The notes under the pieces were generated by a model. That model was not told where the DNA came from. It did not search any database and worked only from the letters and a program-made list of their open reading frames with translations. Of a stretch of DNA of 64,000 nucleotides, positions 27,001-35,192 are shown in pieces; the stretch's first letter is position 1, and each line of letters begins with the position of its first letter. The DNA is from Phycisphaeraceae bacterium (lineage in GTDB: Bacteria; Planctomycetota; Phycisphaerae; Phycisphaerales; Phycisphaeraceae). Made by a program: the position numbers and the translations under genes. The stretch spans positions 140,778-204,777 of the forward strand of contig JANQSF010000054.1 in the NCBI GenBank assembly GCA_028284155.1. The letters are read 5' to 3'.

Positions 27001-28747
27001 GGTGGCAGTCTTCCTCAACCGTGTCCAGCAGGTTGCCCTCCGGGCCGATGTAGCACTCCAGCGACATGATGATCTCCTCGCGGATCGAGTCGATCGCGGG
27101 GTTGGTCACCTGCGCAAAGAGCTGCTTGAAGTAGTCGTAGATCATGCGCGGCTTGTCACTCAGGCAAGCGAGCGCCGCGTCGTTGCCCATCGACCCGATC
27201 GGGTCTTTGCGGGCGTGAATCAGCGGCACGAGCATGAACTGCATCGTCTCGGTCGTGTAGCCGAACGCCTGCATCCGCTTGGTCAGCGTGCCCGGCTCGA
27301 AGCCGTGCGGCTCGCCGTCCGTCTTGATGTCCTTCTGCTCTAAGCGCTGGTTAGCCAACCAGTCGGCGTAAGGCCGCTTGGTCGCCGTCGTCTGCTTCAA
27401 CTCCTCGTCCGGGATGATCCGCCCCTGCTCGAAATCGACGAGGAACATGCGCCCGGGTTGCAGCCGACCCTTCGACTTGACGTTGGCCGGGTCCACCGGC
27501 GTGACGCCGACCTCGCTGGCCATGATCACATAGTCGTCATGCGTGACGTAGTAGCGCGACGGGCGCAGGCCGTTGCGGTCGAGGCTCGCGCCGATGGTCT
27601 TGCCGTCGGTAAACACGATCGAGGCCGGACCGTCCCACGGCTCCTGCTTGCACGCGTGGAACTCGTAGAACGCGCGCTTCTCCGGCGACATCGTCTCATG
27701 GTTCTCCCACGGCTCGGGGATCATCATCATCGCCGCCTCGGGGAGCGTTCGGCCCGCGTGCAGCAGCAGCTCGATCGCGTTGTCGAACGTGCCGGAGTCG
27801 GACAGGTCCGGCTCGATGACGGGGAACAGCTTTTCCAGGTCGTCGCCGAACAGGTCGGACTTCATCACGCCCTCGCGGGCGCGCAGCCAATTGACGTTGC
27901 CGCGAAGCGTGTTGATCTCGCCGTTGTGGCTCATGAAGCGGAACGGCTGGGCGCGGTCCCAACTCGGGAACGTGTTCGTGCTGAACCGCGAGTGCACCAT
28001 CGCCAGGTGCGACGCGTAGTCTTCGTCGCGCAGGTCGGCGAAGTATTCGGGCACCTGTCCTGAAAGTAGCTGCCCCTTATAGATGATGACTTTCGTCGAA
28101 AGCGAGCAGATGTAGAACAGCTCGTGGTCGCGCATCCCGCTTTCCGGCGTCTTGATCCGACGCGTCGCGACCTTGCGGATGACGTAGAGCTTGCGCTCCA
28201 GCGCGTCGGCGTCGAGGCCGTGCCCCTCAGCCGAACGGACGAACAGCATCTCCATCTTCGGCTCGGTGGATTTCGCCGTGTCGCCGATCATCGAGTTGTC
28301 CTGCGGCACGTCCCGCCAGCCGGCGAGCGTGACGTCCGGCTCTTCATTGATCAGCCCTTCGATCACGCTCTTGCACATCGCGCGCTGCCGATCGTCCGGC
28401 GGAAAGAACACGATGCCCGCGCCGTATTGGCCACGCGGCGGCAGGTCGATATCCGCGTCGCGCTTGGCGACCTTCACCAAAAAGTCGTGCGGCAGGCCGG
28501 TCATGATCCCCGCCCCGTCGCCGGTGTTCGGCTCGCAACCGCAGGCGCCACGGTGGTCCATGCGTTCGAGCATGACAAGCGCGTCCTTGATCATGTCGTG
28601 CGTCGGCTTGCCCTTGATGTGCGCAATGAAACCGACACCACAGGAGTCGTGCTCGAACGCCGGGTCGTACAGGCCTTGCTTAACGGGGAATTGCCGACGT
28701 AGGCCGTCGGGCTTGTGAAGCGGGCTGTCCATAGGAACCTTCGTCAT
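24023..28747 (-). CDS. gltB: Glutamate synthase large (alpha) subunit
   Basis: The 1574-residue protein contains the class II glutamine amidotransferase domain with nucleophile Cys36 in HDSCGVGF (the first 35 residues are a propeptide to be removed), the central domain, the FMN-binding synthase domain with GEGGELPGHKVDDYIAQIRH and SGDTGGTGASP, the 3Fe-4S cluster CIMMRKCHLNTC, and the C-terminal beta-helix (GXXG-repeat) domain. The start at 28747 overlaps the stop of the LysR gene as ATGA and has GGGAG about seven bases upstream; an in-frame ATG at 28732 is less well placed. With gltD it forms ammonia-assimilating GOGAT. Confidence 0.97.
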   Translation of the reverse strand: MTKVPMDSPLHKPDGLRRQFPVKQGLYDPAFEHDSCGVGFIAHIKGKPTHDMIKDALVMLERMDHRGACGCEPNTGDGAGIMTGLPHDFLVKVAKRDADIDLPPRGQYGAGIVFFPPDDRQRAMCKSVIEGLINEEPDVTLAGWRDVPQDNSMIGDTAKSTEPKMEMLFVRSAEGHGLDADALERKLYVIRKVATRRIKTPESGMRDHELFYICSLSTKVIIYKGQLLSGQVPEYFADLRDEDYASHLAMVHSRFSTNTFPSWDRAQPFRFMSHNGEINTLRGNVNWLRAREGVMKSDLFGDDLEKLFPVIEPDLSDSGTFDNAIELLLHAGRTLPEAAMMMIPEPWENHETMSPEKRAFYEFHACKQEPWDGPASIVFTDGKTIGASLDRNGLRPSRYYVTHDDYVIMASEVGVTPVDPANVKSKGRLQPGRMFLVDFEQGRIIPDEELKQTTATKRPYADWLANQRLEQKDIKTDGEPHGFEPGTLTKRMQAFGYTTETMQFMLVPLIHARKDPIGSMGNDAALACLSDKPRMIYDYFKQLFAQVTNPAIDSIREEIIMSLECYIGPEGNLLDTVEEDCHRLLAPHPILTNEQVAAIKHIESADAAKGWRTRTIDITYDKTEAQARGGEALKDAIYRICREVSEAIADGYSIVVLSDRAAGKDRVAVSALLATGAVHHHLVKRIERTRIGIVVETGEAREVHHHCLLIGYGADAINPYLAFESLWQARRDGLCDETFDDADEFAADEKVVKAYRKGVAKGMLKVMAKMGISTLQSYKGAQIFEAVGLGPEVIDLSFVGTASRIKGVDFDVLAAEALRRHELGYPTKSGVRLKTLPNDGQFHWRAEGEVHGWNPRSIAAIQNAGRTNDPKSYDEFARLADEDARNRCALRGLLRFKTASDIGNKPVPLDEVEPATEIVKRFCTGAMSFGSISEEAHTALAIAMNHLGGKSNTGEGGEDPARYLPISDEEKAKYLKPVDPDINPRRSAIKQVASGRFGVTINYLTNADELQIKISQGAKPGEGGELPGHKVDDYIAQIRHSTPGVGLISPPPHHDIYSIEDLKQLIHDLKNANPSARVSVKLVSEVGVGTVAAGVTKGYADHILISGDTGGTGASPLTSVKHAGLPWELGIAETHQTLVLNELRSRVVLQTDGGLKTGRDVVIAALLGAEEMGFSTAPLIVTGCIMMRKCHLNTCPVGIATQDKFLRKKFKGQPDHVVNYLMLVAEHARKIMAELGFRTVNEMIGRSDALEPNDAIAHWKTDHLDLTEVLKPAVRPHDKVGVYCTDKQDHGLHLALDNELIRQAQPAIKDGTPVEITSDIINTNRTVCTTLSHEIAKSHGEALLPDDTVKIKFNGSAGQSLGAFLAKGVSIELEGDANDYVGKGLSGGRIVIYPPKNSTFTAEDNIIIGNVALYGGIKGKAFFRGMAAERFCVRNSGVLAVVEGVGDHGCEYMTGGRAVILGPTGRNFAAGMSGGIAYVFDPDKKLLVNCNLGTVELEAMEQPGDIDELRGLIEEHVKHTGSAIGKRILDDWGNALAKFTKVMPTDYKRVLLERMRRDTEEEAPVHDGEPQEVA

Positions 28748-29751
28748 GCGTGGTCTCCCACGAGTGTGCTATCGTCTTGCTTGACGTCGTCCGGGGGCGA
28801 GGGCGTGGCAGGGTGGACCGCCTCGCGTTCGACGTCGGGCCCGTCGTAGGCCAACAGTGAATCCACAAAGACCTGCGCGGCCGCGCCGAACGGCTGGACC
28901 GGCCCGCCGTTGCCGCGCGACCTGCCGCCGCCTTTGCGCGCCCGGTAGATCAGGCCCATCGGCCGATACAACCCCGGCGTCAGTTCGATCAGCGCCAGCG
29001 AGCCGGCTTCGACCTCCCGTCGAACCGTCCGCCGCGGCACGATCGCGATCTCGTCCGTGACCGCCACAGCCGACTTGATCGTGTCGATGTTGTCGAAAAC
29101 ATTTTCGACGTTGGGCTTGACACCGTGCTCGCGTAAATAGCGCCGCACCGCCCGTCCCACCGGCAGCGTCGGCTCGAACGTCGCCAACCGCCAACGCGCC
29201 AGATGTGAAACGTCGATTGTACCTTCACCCGCCAACTCATGCTTCGGCGAGCAGATCACCCCCATCGGCTCCCGCCAAAGCCGCGTCATCCCCACGCCCC
29301 GCCACTGCGACGGGTACGACACGATCCCCAACTCGCACCGCTGCTCGCGCACCGCGTCGACCACCGCGTCAGGCCGTTTGTAATCCAGCGTCACCCGCAC
29401 CCGCGGGTACCGCGACTCGACGTCCTCCCGCACGTCGTTGAGCAGGTCGATGCCAGCCGAATAGATCGCATCGACGATCAGGTCGCCCGCCGGCTCGATC
29501 TCCAACCCCTGCACCCGTTTTTCCAAACGGTCGTACCGCTCGAGGATGTGGCGGCATTCGTCCAAAAACAACGCCCCAGCCGGCGTTGGCCGAAGCGGAC
29601 GCACGGAACGGTCGATCAGCGTCACACCCAGCCGCTTCTCAAGCTGCCCGATCCGCTGACTCGCGGCCGATTGGGTCACGCCATACCGAGCCGCCGCCTC
29701 CGAGAAGCTCCGGCACGTCGCGACCTCGCAGAATAGGCGCAGGGTCTGCAT
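28744..29751 (-). CDS. LysR-type transcriptional regulator of the gltBD operon
   Basis: The 335-residue protein has an N-terminal winged helix-turn-helix (LRLFCEVATCRSFSEAAARYGVTQSAASQRIGQLEKRLG) and a LysR substrate-binding domain to about residue 290, then an unstructured acidic tail. Its stop codon overlaps the gltB start by four bases (ATGA), so regulator and enzyme are translationally coupled. GltC-type LysR proteins activate gltBD in other bacteria, usually from a divergent position; being first in the same operon is unusual. The effector may be 2-oxoglutarate or glutamate, by analogy only. Confidence 0.9.
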   Translation of the reverse strand: MQTLRLFCEVATCRSFSEAAARYGVTQSAASQRIGQLEKRLGVTLIDRSVRPLRPTPAGALFLDECRHILERYDRLEKRVQGLEIEPAGDLIVDAIYSAGIDLLNDVREDVESRYPRVRVTLDYKRPDAVVDAVREQRCELGIVSYPSQWRGVGMTRLWREPMGVICSPKHELAGEGTIDVSHLARWRLATFEPTLPVGRAVRRYLREHGVKPNVENVFDNIDTIKSAVAVTDEIAIVPRRTVRREVEAGSLALIELTPGLYRPMGLIYRARKGGGRSRGNGGPVQPFGAAAQVFVDSLLAYDGPDVEREAVHPATPSPPDDVKQDDSTLVGDHA

Positions 29752-29759
29752 AGCCCCGC

Positions 29760-29788
29760 AGCTTAGGATTAGTCTTCTTAATTGTCAA
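29760..29788 (-). promoter_or_regulatory. Promoter of the LysR-gltBD operon, probably leaderless
   Basis: On the minus strand TTGACA (29783-29788) is followed after exactly 17 bases by TAAGCT (29760-29765). The start codon begins at 29751, eight bases past the -10, so transcription should begin at or next to the ATG. The surrounding 29752-29815 is clearly AT-richer than the genes and contains ATTAGATTAGTTGATA-like steps that could bind the LysR protein itself. Confidence 0.5.
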
Positions 29789-29815
29789 TGGAACAAAGTA
29801 TTAGATTAGTTGATA

Positions 29816-31387
29816 CTATCTGCCTTGCCGCTTCTCAGCCGCCTCACTCACCATCGCCTTGACCTGGCTGGGCATCGGCTTCAGGAAACGCGGCTTGCGG
29901 AAGTCGGCGTCGGCGTTGCGGACGGCCAGGAACAAACCGCCGCGGTCGGTGATCTTCGTGTCGTCTGCCTTGAACACCAGCTTGCCGTCGACGAACAGCA
30001 TCACCCGGCCGCCGACCACGGCCATCCGCAGCTCGTTGAAGTCGTCGGTGAACACACCCTTGCCGGTTGAGAACTGTCCGAGCAAGCTGTAGCCGCCTTC
30101 GTTCAGCCATCGGCCGACCTCGACCGTCTGATACCCGGCGATCGAGGCCTGGTAGTTGCCCACCGGTCGGGAACCGACGCCGAACTGCACCCGGCTGCCC
30201 TTGAGCTTCTTGACCTCCACGCTCAGGACGACGTCGTCGGCCCCGACGTCCACGTGCAGATAACGCGTGCCCCGCGCGTCGCAGCGCATCCGCAACACGC
30301 CGTTGGCGAACTCGACATCGCCGTCGCCCGTGCCCTCCCAATCCTTCGCGGCCACGCGTTTCGCGAACGCCTTGGTCAGGTCGACCCATCGGCCCTTCAC
30401 GCCCAACTGCTCGTTCAGTTTTTCGATCTGCGCTTCGACGTCTTTGAGCGCCAGCTCGGCCTTGAGCGTTGCGACGGTCTTGGTCGTGCCCTCCTGGAAC
30501 GACAGCGCGTGTTGCAGGTTGTCGCGCGCGTGTTCGAGCGCAGCCAACTTGATCAGCCCGCGCTCGCCGGCCGACTGCGCGACGTACCACTGGCCGAGCT
30601 TCACCGCGTCGTCGGCTGAACGCTTGTCCGTCGGCCCAAGCGCCAACGTCACGACCGCTTTCAGGTCGTCTGCCAACAGCGATAAGTAAGGCTTGGCTTT
30701 CTCGGGTTGATTCAACTTGATGACGTATGCCAGCACGAGGTCGCCCGCCAACTGCTTGTCGGACGGCGTCGCTTCGAGTTTCTGTCGGATGGCGTCCATA
30801 TCGCGGTAGACGCGCACCAGTTCCGTCGCCTGTTCGAGTCGTGCGCGCATCAGGCCGACCGCGGCAGAGCGGATGCTGCGCGCGATCAGGTTGGCCTCGC
30901 GATAGGTCACGATCGCCGCGCGGGCGTCGCCGTCGTCGATCTGCTGCTGCCCCGTCTCGTCCAGTTGTTCGACCAGTTGTTCACCGATCGTCCGCCGCAG
31001 GTCGCCGCGGGCCTTGCGGTAGGCGTCGCGGATCAGCTTGGCGATCTTCCCCCTCGCCTCGTCGGCCCGGTCGGGCCGAACCTCGGACAACTTCAGCATG
31101 GCCGCCTTCGCCGTCTCGAAGCCGGCTGACGATCGCCCCGCCAGTTCAAAGGCGCTATCGAGCAGGTGCGGCAGCAACGCCTCGCTCGGCTTGAGCGTGC
31201 CCGCCGTCTCCAGCAGTTGATTAGCGAGCGCCAGGTCGTCGTCCGTCGCCCGCGTGGCTGACACCTGTTTGACCTTCGCGCCGAACAGTTGGTCGAAGGT
31301 CGCCTGCCCCGCGTCCTGCGCCGCGACCGACGGTGCCAGACAAGCGCTGCAAAGAACGACCAGACCGGTTACCGCGCGTCGCACCAT
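29816..31387 (-). CDS. Exported protein with helical repeats and a C-terminal LamG/DUF1080-like domain
   Basis: The 523-residue protein has a signal peptide (MVRRAVTGLVVLCSACLAPSVAAQ), a mostly helical middle of about 300 residues with Ala/Leu-rich TPR-like repeats, and a beta-rich C-terminal domain (about 350-510) with VLSVEVKKLKG, GSRVQFGVGSRPVGNY, NELRMAVVGGRVMLFVDGKLV and DRGGLFLAVRNADADFRKPRF. The last part resembles the concanavalin-like domains of DUF1080/LamG proteins that are abundant in planctomycetes. The start at 31387 has GGGAGG seven bases upstream; the longer frame to 31492 runs into a hairpin. A periplasmic or envelope location is likely; no catalytic residues were identified. 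Confidence 0.72.
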   Translation of the reverse strand: MVRRAVTGLVVLCSACLAPSVAAQDAGQATFDQLFGAKVKQVSATRATDDDLALANQLLETAGTLKPSEALLPHLLDSAFELAGRSSAGFETAKAAMLKLSEVRPDRADEARGKIAKLIRDAYRKARGDLRRTIGEQLVEQLDETGQQQIDDGDARAAIVTYREANLIARSIRSAAVGLMRARLEQATELVRVYRDMDAIRQKLEATPSDKQLAGDLVLAYVIKLNQPEKAKPYLSLLADDLKAVVTLALGPTDKRSADDAVKLGQWYVAQSAGERGLIKLAALEHARDNLQHALSFQEGTTKTVATLKAELALKDVEAQIEKLNEQLGVKGRWVDLTKAFAKRVAAKDWEGTGDGDVEFANGVLRMRCDARGTRYLHVDVGADDVVLSVEVKKLKGSRVQFGVGSRPVGNYQASIAGYQTVEVGRWLNEGGYSLLGQFSTGKGVFTDDFNELRMAVVGGRVMLFVDGKLVFKADDTKITDRGGLFLAVRNADADFRKPRFLKPMPSQVKAMVSEAAEKRQGR

Positions 31388-31468
31388 GACAGAGCCTCCC
31401 AACGCCATTTGACGCGGGAGACGTGGGTCGGTTCCCCTGTCAGGTAACGCCGTGAACTGAATGGGTGC

Positions 31469-31535
31469 CTGTGAATAAGCGAAGCCTTTCACAGCCCCCG
31501 ACGTCGCATGCCGTGAAAGGCTTCGCCATTCACAG
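31469..31535. repeat. 25-bp imperfect inverted repeat
   Basis: The left arm (31469-31494) starts CTGTGAATAAGCGAAGCC and the right arm (31511-31535) ends GGCTTCGCCATTCACAG. The arms pair over about 24 positions with a small bulge, around a loop of 16 bases. The hairpin stands about 80 bases upstream of the exported protein start at 31387. There is no T-tract. Confidence 0.7.
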
Positions 31536-31564
31536 CCACCCTAGTAGTGTGTCTGCGCTCGATT

Positions 31565-31702
31565 TTCGGGTGCCACGATGCGGTCGTCGGCCGAAGGCCG
31601 GCGGCAGCGTCGTGTCGGCGGCGAAGGTGCGACCCAATCCCCGTCCGCGTCCGACATCACACTGCCTGCGGCTACGCCTTGAGCCGTGTGATGGCACCCG
31701 AA
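31565..31702. repeat. Nested inverted repeats with GGTGCCA/TGGCACC ends
   Basis: TTCGGGTGCCA (31565-31575) pairs with TGGCACCCGAA (31692-31702), and inside it CATCACAC (31655-31662) pairs with GTGTGATG (31686-31693). The second pair encloses CTGCGGCTACGCCTTGAG. The clean outer ends suggest a small mobile or dispersed element of about 138 bases. Confidence 0.5.
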
Positions 31703-32168
31703 TGACCCTACGCTTGGATTGACGATGCCTTTGAACAACTCAGGTCGCGTCTTTCCAAACAGGCCGCGCACAATCGCGCTTAAGCGACTCAAACACTTCA
31801 TTGGCCCAACGCCGCGGCAAACATCGACTTGCGCGCCGCGTCAACGCGGACGTGCGCACAACGTCGGCGCGACAGCCCCTTGAATGATCTTGGGACATGC
31901 CATCTCGACACACTTCAACGCGCAGCCATCGCAGTTGATCGACCCCGTCACATCCGTGGCGAAGGACTGTCAAGATCGTGTCAGGGCACGCCACGCAGCC
32001 CGCATTCACAGCCCATGCCGCAGGGTCGCCGTGTCGGGGTGTCATCGCGGAAGCCGCTTAGAAAGCGATGTAAACAGTTGTGTGCAGACGCGTTGGCACG
32101 TTGCACGTCGAACAAGTGGGAGGGGTAACCCCGTCAAGCCCGCCAGCGAGTTGATGATTGGGTCCGAC

Positions 32169-32459
32169 TCAGATGCGACCGGGCAGTTCGCGATCGACGT
32201 CTGGGAAGTACCGGCGGATGACCGAGCAGTCGAAACGGGCCATGATGCTCGAGGCGGGCTCCTGGTCGAGCAGGAACTCGAACGCGGCGCGGACGACCTT
32301 TTCCGGGGCGACTCGGCCGTGCGACCACAGGTCGTAGTCGGCCCAGCTCAGCGTGACGTCGTAGCGATAATCGCGCGCTCCGTCGTTGACGGTGACATCG
32401 TACGCCCAGCGCTTGTCGCCTTCGGTTTCCGTGCCGATTTCGATCGTCGCCATGGCCAT
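32169..32459 (-). CDS. Conserved-looking hypothetical protein of 96 residues
   Basis: The protein begins MAMATIEIGTETEGDKRWAY and has YRYDVTLSWADYDLWSHGRV, RAAFEFLLDQEPASSI and RYFPDVDREL. Its balanced amino acid composition, with several Trp, Tyr and Phe and an amphipathic pattern, supports a real small soluble protein. The start could also be the ATG at 32453. There are no cysteines in conserved spacing and no recognised family. It lies divergent from the FtsX-type permease, about 100 bases away. Function unknown. Confidence 0.65.
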   Translation of the reverse strand: MAMATIEIGTETEGDKRWAYDVTVNDGARDYRYDVTLSWADYDLWSHGRVAPEKVVRAAFEFLLDQEPASSIMARFDCSVIRRYFPDVDRELPGRI

Positions 32460-32561
32460 ACAATAGGTTCCCGGTCCAGTGCGTTTCGACTTGGACGCGT
32501 CTCTCCCCATGACTCATCGGTAATCGACGGCCGGCAATCGACTTCGGGCAGCGTTTGCGAT

Positions 32562-33863
32562 ATGTCTTTCATCCTCGAAATCATCCGCCTCGGCCTGAGC
32601 AACCTGATGTTGCACAAGCTTCGGTCGTTTCTGACGGTGCTGGGCATCATCATCGGTGTGGCGGCAGTGATCGCGATGATCGCGATCGGCGAGGGGAACA
32701 AGCGCAAGGCCTTGGCGGACATCCGCCAACTCGGGGCGCGCAACATCATCGTGCGGTCAGAAAAGCCGGAGGAGCAGTCCAGCCGAAGCGGTGAGCGGCA
32801 GCGTGTGTTGTGGTACGGCATCCAGGAACGCGACCGGCGGCGGATTGAGAACACGGTTGGGCCGATCCAGCAGATCGTGCCATTGAAGCACGTCGCGTCC
32901 CGCGTGTCGTCGGACGGTTTCAGCAGCTCGGCCGAGGTGTTCGGCACCACGCCCAATCTGCTGGAGGTGACGTCGCTGCGCGTCGAGCGTGGGAGGTATA
33001 TCAGCCAGGAGGACAACGACAAGATGACCAACGTGGCGGTCATCGGCGCGTCGGTGACGGAACGGCTGTTCCCGCTGAAAGACCCGCTGGACCAGACCAT
33101 CCGCGTGGTCAACAACCGCAACATCCAACTGTTCAAGGTCGTGGGCGTGCTGCGGCCTGTCGGCTTGGCCGGCGGCGCGGGCTCGTCGCTGGTGGGGCGT
33201 GACCTGAACTTCGACGTGCATACCCCGCTGACCACGGCACGCGCTGTGTTCGGCGACTTGAACGTCAAGCGCGGGTCAGGCTCGTTCGAAGCCACCGGGA
33301 TGGAGTTGAGCCACCTCTACATCCAGGCCCCGACCGACGAGACCGTCATCCCCGTGGCCGACCAGGTCAAGCGTGTGCTCGAGCTGACACACAAGAACAA
33401 GGGCGACGTGACCACGATCGTCCCAATGGAGCTGCTCGAACAGACGACCCGCACGCTGCGCATGTTCAATTGGCTGATGACCGCGATCGCGGGGATCGGC
33501 CTGGCGGTCGGCGGCATCGGGATCATGAACATCATGCTCGCGACCGTGACCGAGCGCACGCGCGAGATCGGTATACGACGCGCGCTGGGCGCGACGCGCA
33601 GTCACATCATCAGCCAGTTCCTCGTCGAAACGACCGTGCTGTCGAGCGTGGGCGGGCTGATCGGGATCGTCGCGGGCATCGGCGTGGTGGCCGGCCTGAC
33701 CGTCGCCCGCCAGTGGTTCCCGGTGATCGAGATCCCGATCATCGAGCCGTGGTCGATCGTGCTCAGCTTCGTGGCCGCGACGTCGGTCGGGATCGTTTTC
33801 GGCGTGTACCCCGCCATCAAGGCAGCGGCGCAGGACCCGATTGTGGCCCTGCGCCACGATTGA
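32562..33863 (+). CDS. MacB/FtsX-type ABC transporter permease
   Basis: The 433-residue protein has a first membrane span near residues 20-43 (LTVLGIIIGVAAVIAMIAIG), a periplasmic MacB-like domain of about 230 residues, and three C-terminal spans with the FtsX signature (GIGIMNIMLATVTERTREIG then RRALGATR). This is the MacB-type mechanotransmission permease fold, normally paired with a LolD/MacB ATPase and often an HlyD-like adaptor. Neither partner is adjacent, so this copy is an orphan that must use an ATPase encoded elsewhere. The start at 32562 is set by the hydrophobic N-terminus; the open frame extends further upstream without coding character. Confidence 0.9.
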   Translation: MSFILEIIRLGLSNLMLHKLRSFLTVLGIIIGVAAVIAMIAIGEGNKRKALADIRQLGARNIIVRSEKPEEQSSRSGERQRVLWYGIQERDRRRIENTVGPIQQIVPLKHVASRVSSDGFSSSAEVFGTTPNLLEVTSLRVERGRYISQEDNDKMTNVAVIGASVTERLFPLKDPLDQTIRVVNNRNIQLFKVVGVLRPVGLAGGAGSSLVGRDLNFDVHTPLTTARAVFGDLNVKRGSGSFEATGMELSHLYIQAPTDETVIPVADQVKRVLELTHKNKGDVTTIVPMELLEQTTRTLRMFNWLMTAIAGIGLAVGGIGIMNIMLATVTERTREIGIRRALGATRSHIISQFLVETTVLSSVGGLIGIVAGIGVVAGLTVARQWFPVIEIPIIEPWSIVLSFVAATSVGIVFGVYPAIKAAAQDPIVALRHD

Positions 33864-34089
33864 GATAACGGCGGGCCGAGAGGCCGTCGCAACGACTTGC
33901 CACGGACACCAAACTGCCAAAATGGCAGGATTGGCTCAACATGAACTATGCGTAACAAATTGATAATCAACAACTTGTGTCTGGCACGGCGTGGCGCGGG
34001 GGTTGTTTCATGGTATGGCGTCGGCCGCGAAAGTGAGGGCCGACCGGACGATGGATTCGCCACTTGGCACAACCAAAAGGAGACCCGCC

Positions 34090-34575
34090 ATGACACCTGT
34101 TCTGCTGCGACGCTGCACGACCCCCGGAACCCCCGGCAACCCCGGCACGACCGAGAACAAGGACGCCCGTTGGCCGATGGGGTGGTTCGACCGCGAACTG
34201 AACCGCATGGTCAACCACTTCTGGAACGACGAGAACGAGTCGGCCACGTACCCCGTCGATGTCCGCGAAGACGAGAACCACCTGTACGTCGACGCGGAAC
34301 TGCCCGGATTCAAGAAGGACGAGATCGACATCACGCTGCACGATGGCGTCCTGTCGATCACGGGCGAACGCAAGGCCGAGTCGGGCGACGACGAGGTTGG
34401 CGAAGGCGTGAAAACGCACCTGAGCGAACGACGCTTCACGCGCGTGTCGCGCAGCTTCCGCCTGCCCACCGACGTGGACCCGAATCAGGTCGACGCGAAG
34501 TTGGCCGACGGCGTGCTGCACCTGACGCTCCACAAGAGCGAACAGGTCAAGCCGCGCAAGATCGCGGTCAAGTAA
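34090..34575 (+). CDS. Small heat shock protein, Hsp20/alpha-crystallin family
   Basis: The 161-residue protein has the alpha-crystallin domain from about residue 50 (YPVDVREDENHLYVDAELPG) through SITGERKAE, RRFTRVSRSFRLP and the terminal AKLADGVLHLTLHKSE. It holds unfolding proteins in an ATP-independent manner in the cytoplasm. AAGGAG lies about seven bases before the start at 34090. The leader of more than 200 bases is partly AT-rich (33945-33980); no CIRCE element was found. A strong terminator follows at 34653. Confidence 0.95.
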   Translation: MTPVLLRRCTTPGTPGNPGTTENKDARWPMGWFDRELNRMVNHFWNDENESATYPVDVREDENHLYVDAELPGFKKDEIDITLHDGVLSITGERKAESGDDEVGEGVKTHLSERRFTRVSRSFRLPTDVDPNQVDAKLADGVLHLTLHKSEQVKPRKIAVK

Positions 34576-34652
34576 CCACGACCGCGCGGCACGCTCGGCG
34601 GGCCGGTTCCAGTCAGATTCAACCCCTTACCGCTGACCCCTGCGGTGCGAGA

Positions 34653-34684
34653 AGCCCCGGTCTACCCCGCCGGGGCTTTTTGTT
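34653..34684 (+). terminator. Intrinsic terminator of hsp20
   Basis: AAGCCCCGG (34653-34661) pairs with CCGGGGCTT (34671-34679) around a nine-base loop, followed by a T-run. It lies about 80 bases past the hsp20 stop codon. Confidence 0.9.
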
Positions 34685-35192
34685 GCGCAGCATCTCAAAC
34701 AGCCTATCCGACGTAATCAACTTTTCCTCATCACTCGGAAGAAGCAAAGAAGGCGGTGTCCTGCCGGACGGGCCTGCTCACCCCCGGGGGCGCCGCAGCG
34801 GCTTGGCGCTGCGCTTCAACGGAACGGCTTCGCCGAGAAGACCACATGAGATGAGGGGTCTCGCCGCCGACCCCTCAAACTCCCCGGCTCCCCCACGGAA
34901 GGTGGGTCATCGGCCGAGCGCACAAGAACGGCTGAGCCTTCCGCGGGCAGCCGGTCGTTTTCAGCGGGCGGGGTTGATCATGGAAGGCCCCAATTCCGGA
35001 CGTCGCCCTCGCCATGGGCGTGCGCGACACGAAAGGGTGAATCGCGGGCGAAGCACGGTTTCGTTCAGGCGCAATGTTGGAGCCACCTCGGCACCTGCCC
35101 CCGGAATGGCCCGCACGGCCAGTGCACCACATCTCTTCGACCAGCAAACCATACGGACACCGCGAATCGTCTGTGCCGATCAACGAGGTCGA
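34685..35192. other. Gene-free 500-base region with several hairpins
   Basis: No convincing gene was found between the hsp20 terminator and the 3' end of fumC. Stems seen are GAGGGGTC/GACCCCTC (34853-34876), CGGC/GCCG around TTC (34825-34835), and a CCCCCGGGGG run near 34785. The minus-strand frame 34875-35183 is rich in Arg, Gly, Pro and Cys in a way typical of frames in non-coding GC-rich DNA. A structured RNA is possible, but the conserved cores of RNase P RNA and tmRNA were not found. Confidence 0.4.

Larger units (their letters stand above)
31388..32168. other. Gene-free 780-base region with dispersed palindromes
   Basis: No convincing gene is seen on either strand; the open frames here have no recognisable motifs and no codon pattern like the neighbours. 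It holds the large hairpin at 31469-31535 and the nested inverted repeats at 31565-31702. The remainder, about 31740-32130, has no clear structure and could be a decayed gene. Confidence 0.5.

Noticed and set aside
31740..32045. Minus-strand open frame of 101 codons in the gene-free region
   Set aside because: It is rich in Arg and Cys without motif or ribosome-binding site, and its composition is unlike the neighbouring genes.
33982..33997. Possible sigma-54 promoter TGGCACGGCGTGGCGC ahead of hsp20
   Set aside because: The -24 part fits, but the -12 element lacks TTGC and the GC is one base out of register. No enhancer-binding regulator gene is nearby.
34685..35192. RNase P RNA or tmRNA gene
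   Set aside because: The conserved RNase P core (GAGGAAAGTCC, ACAGAA) and the tmRNA ends with a tag frame were looked for on both strands and not found.
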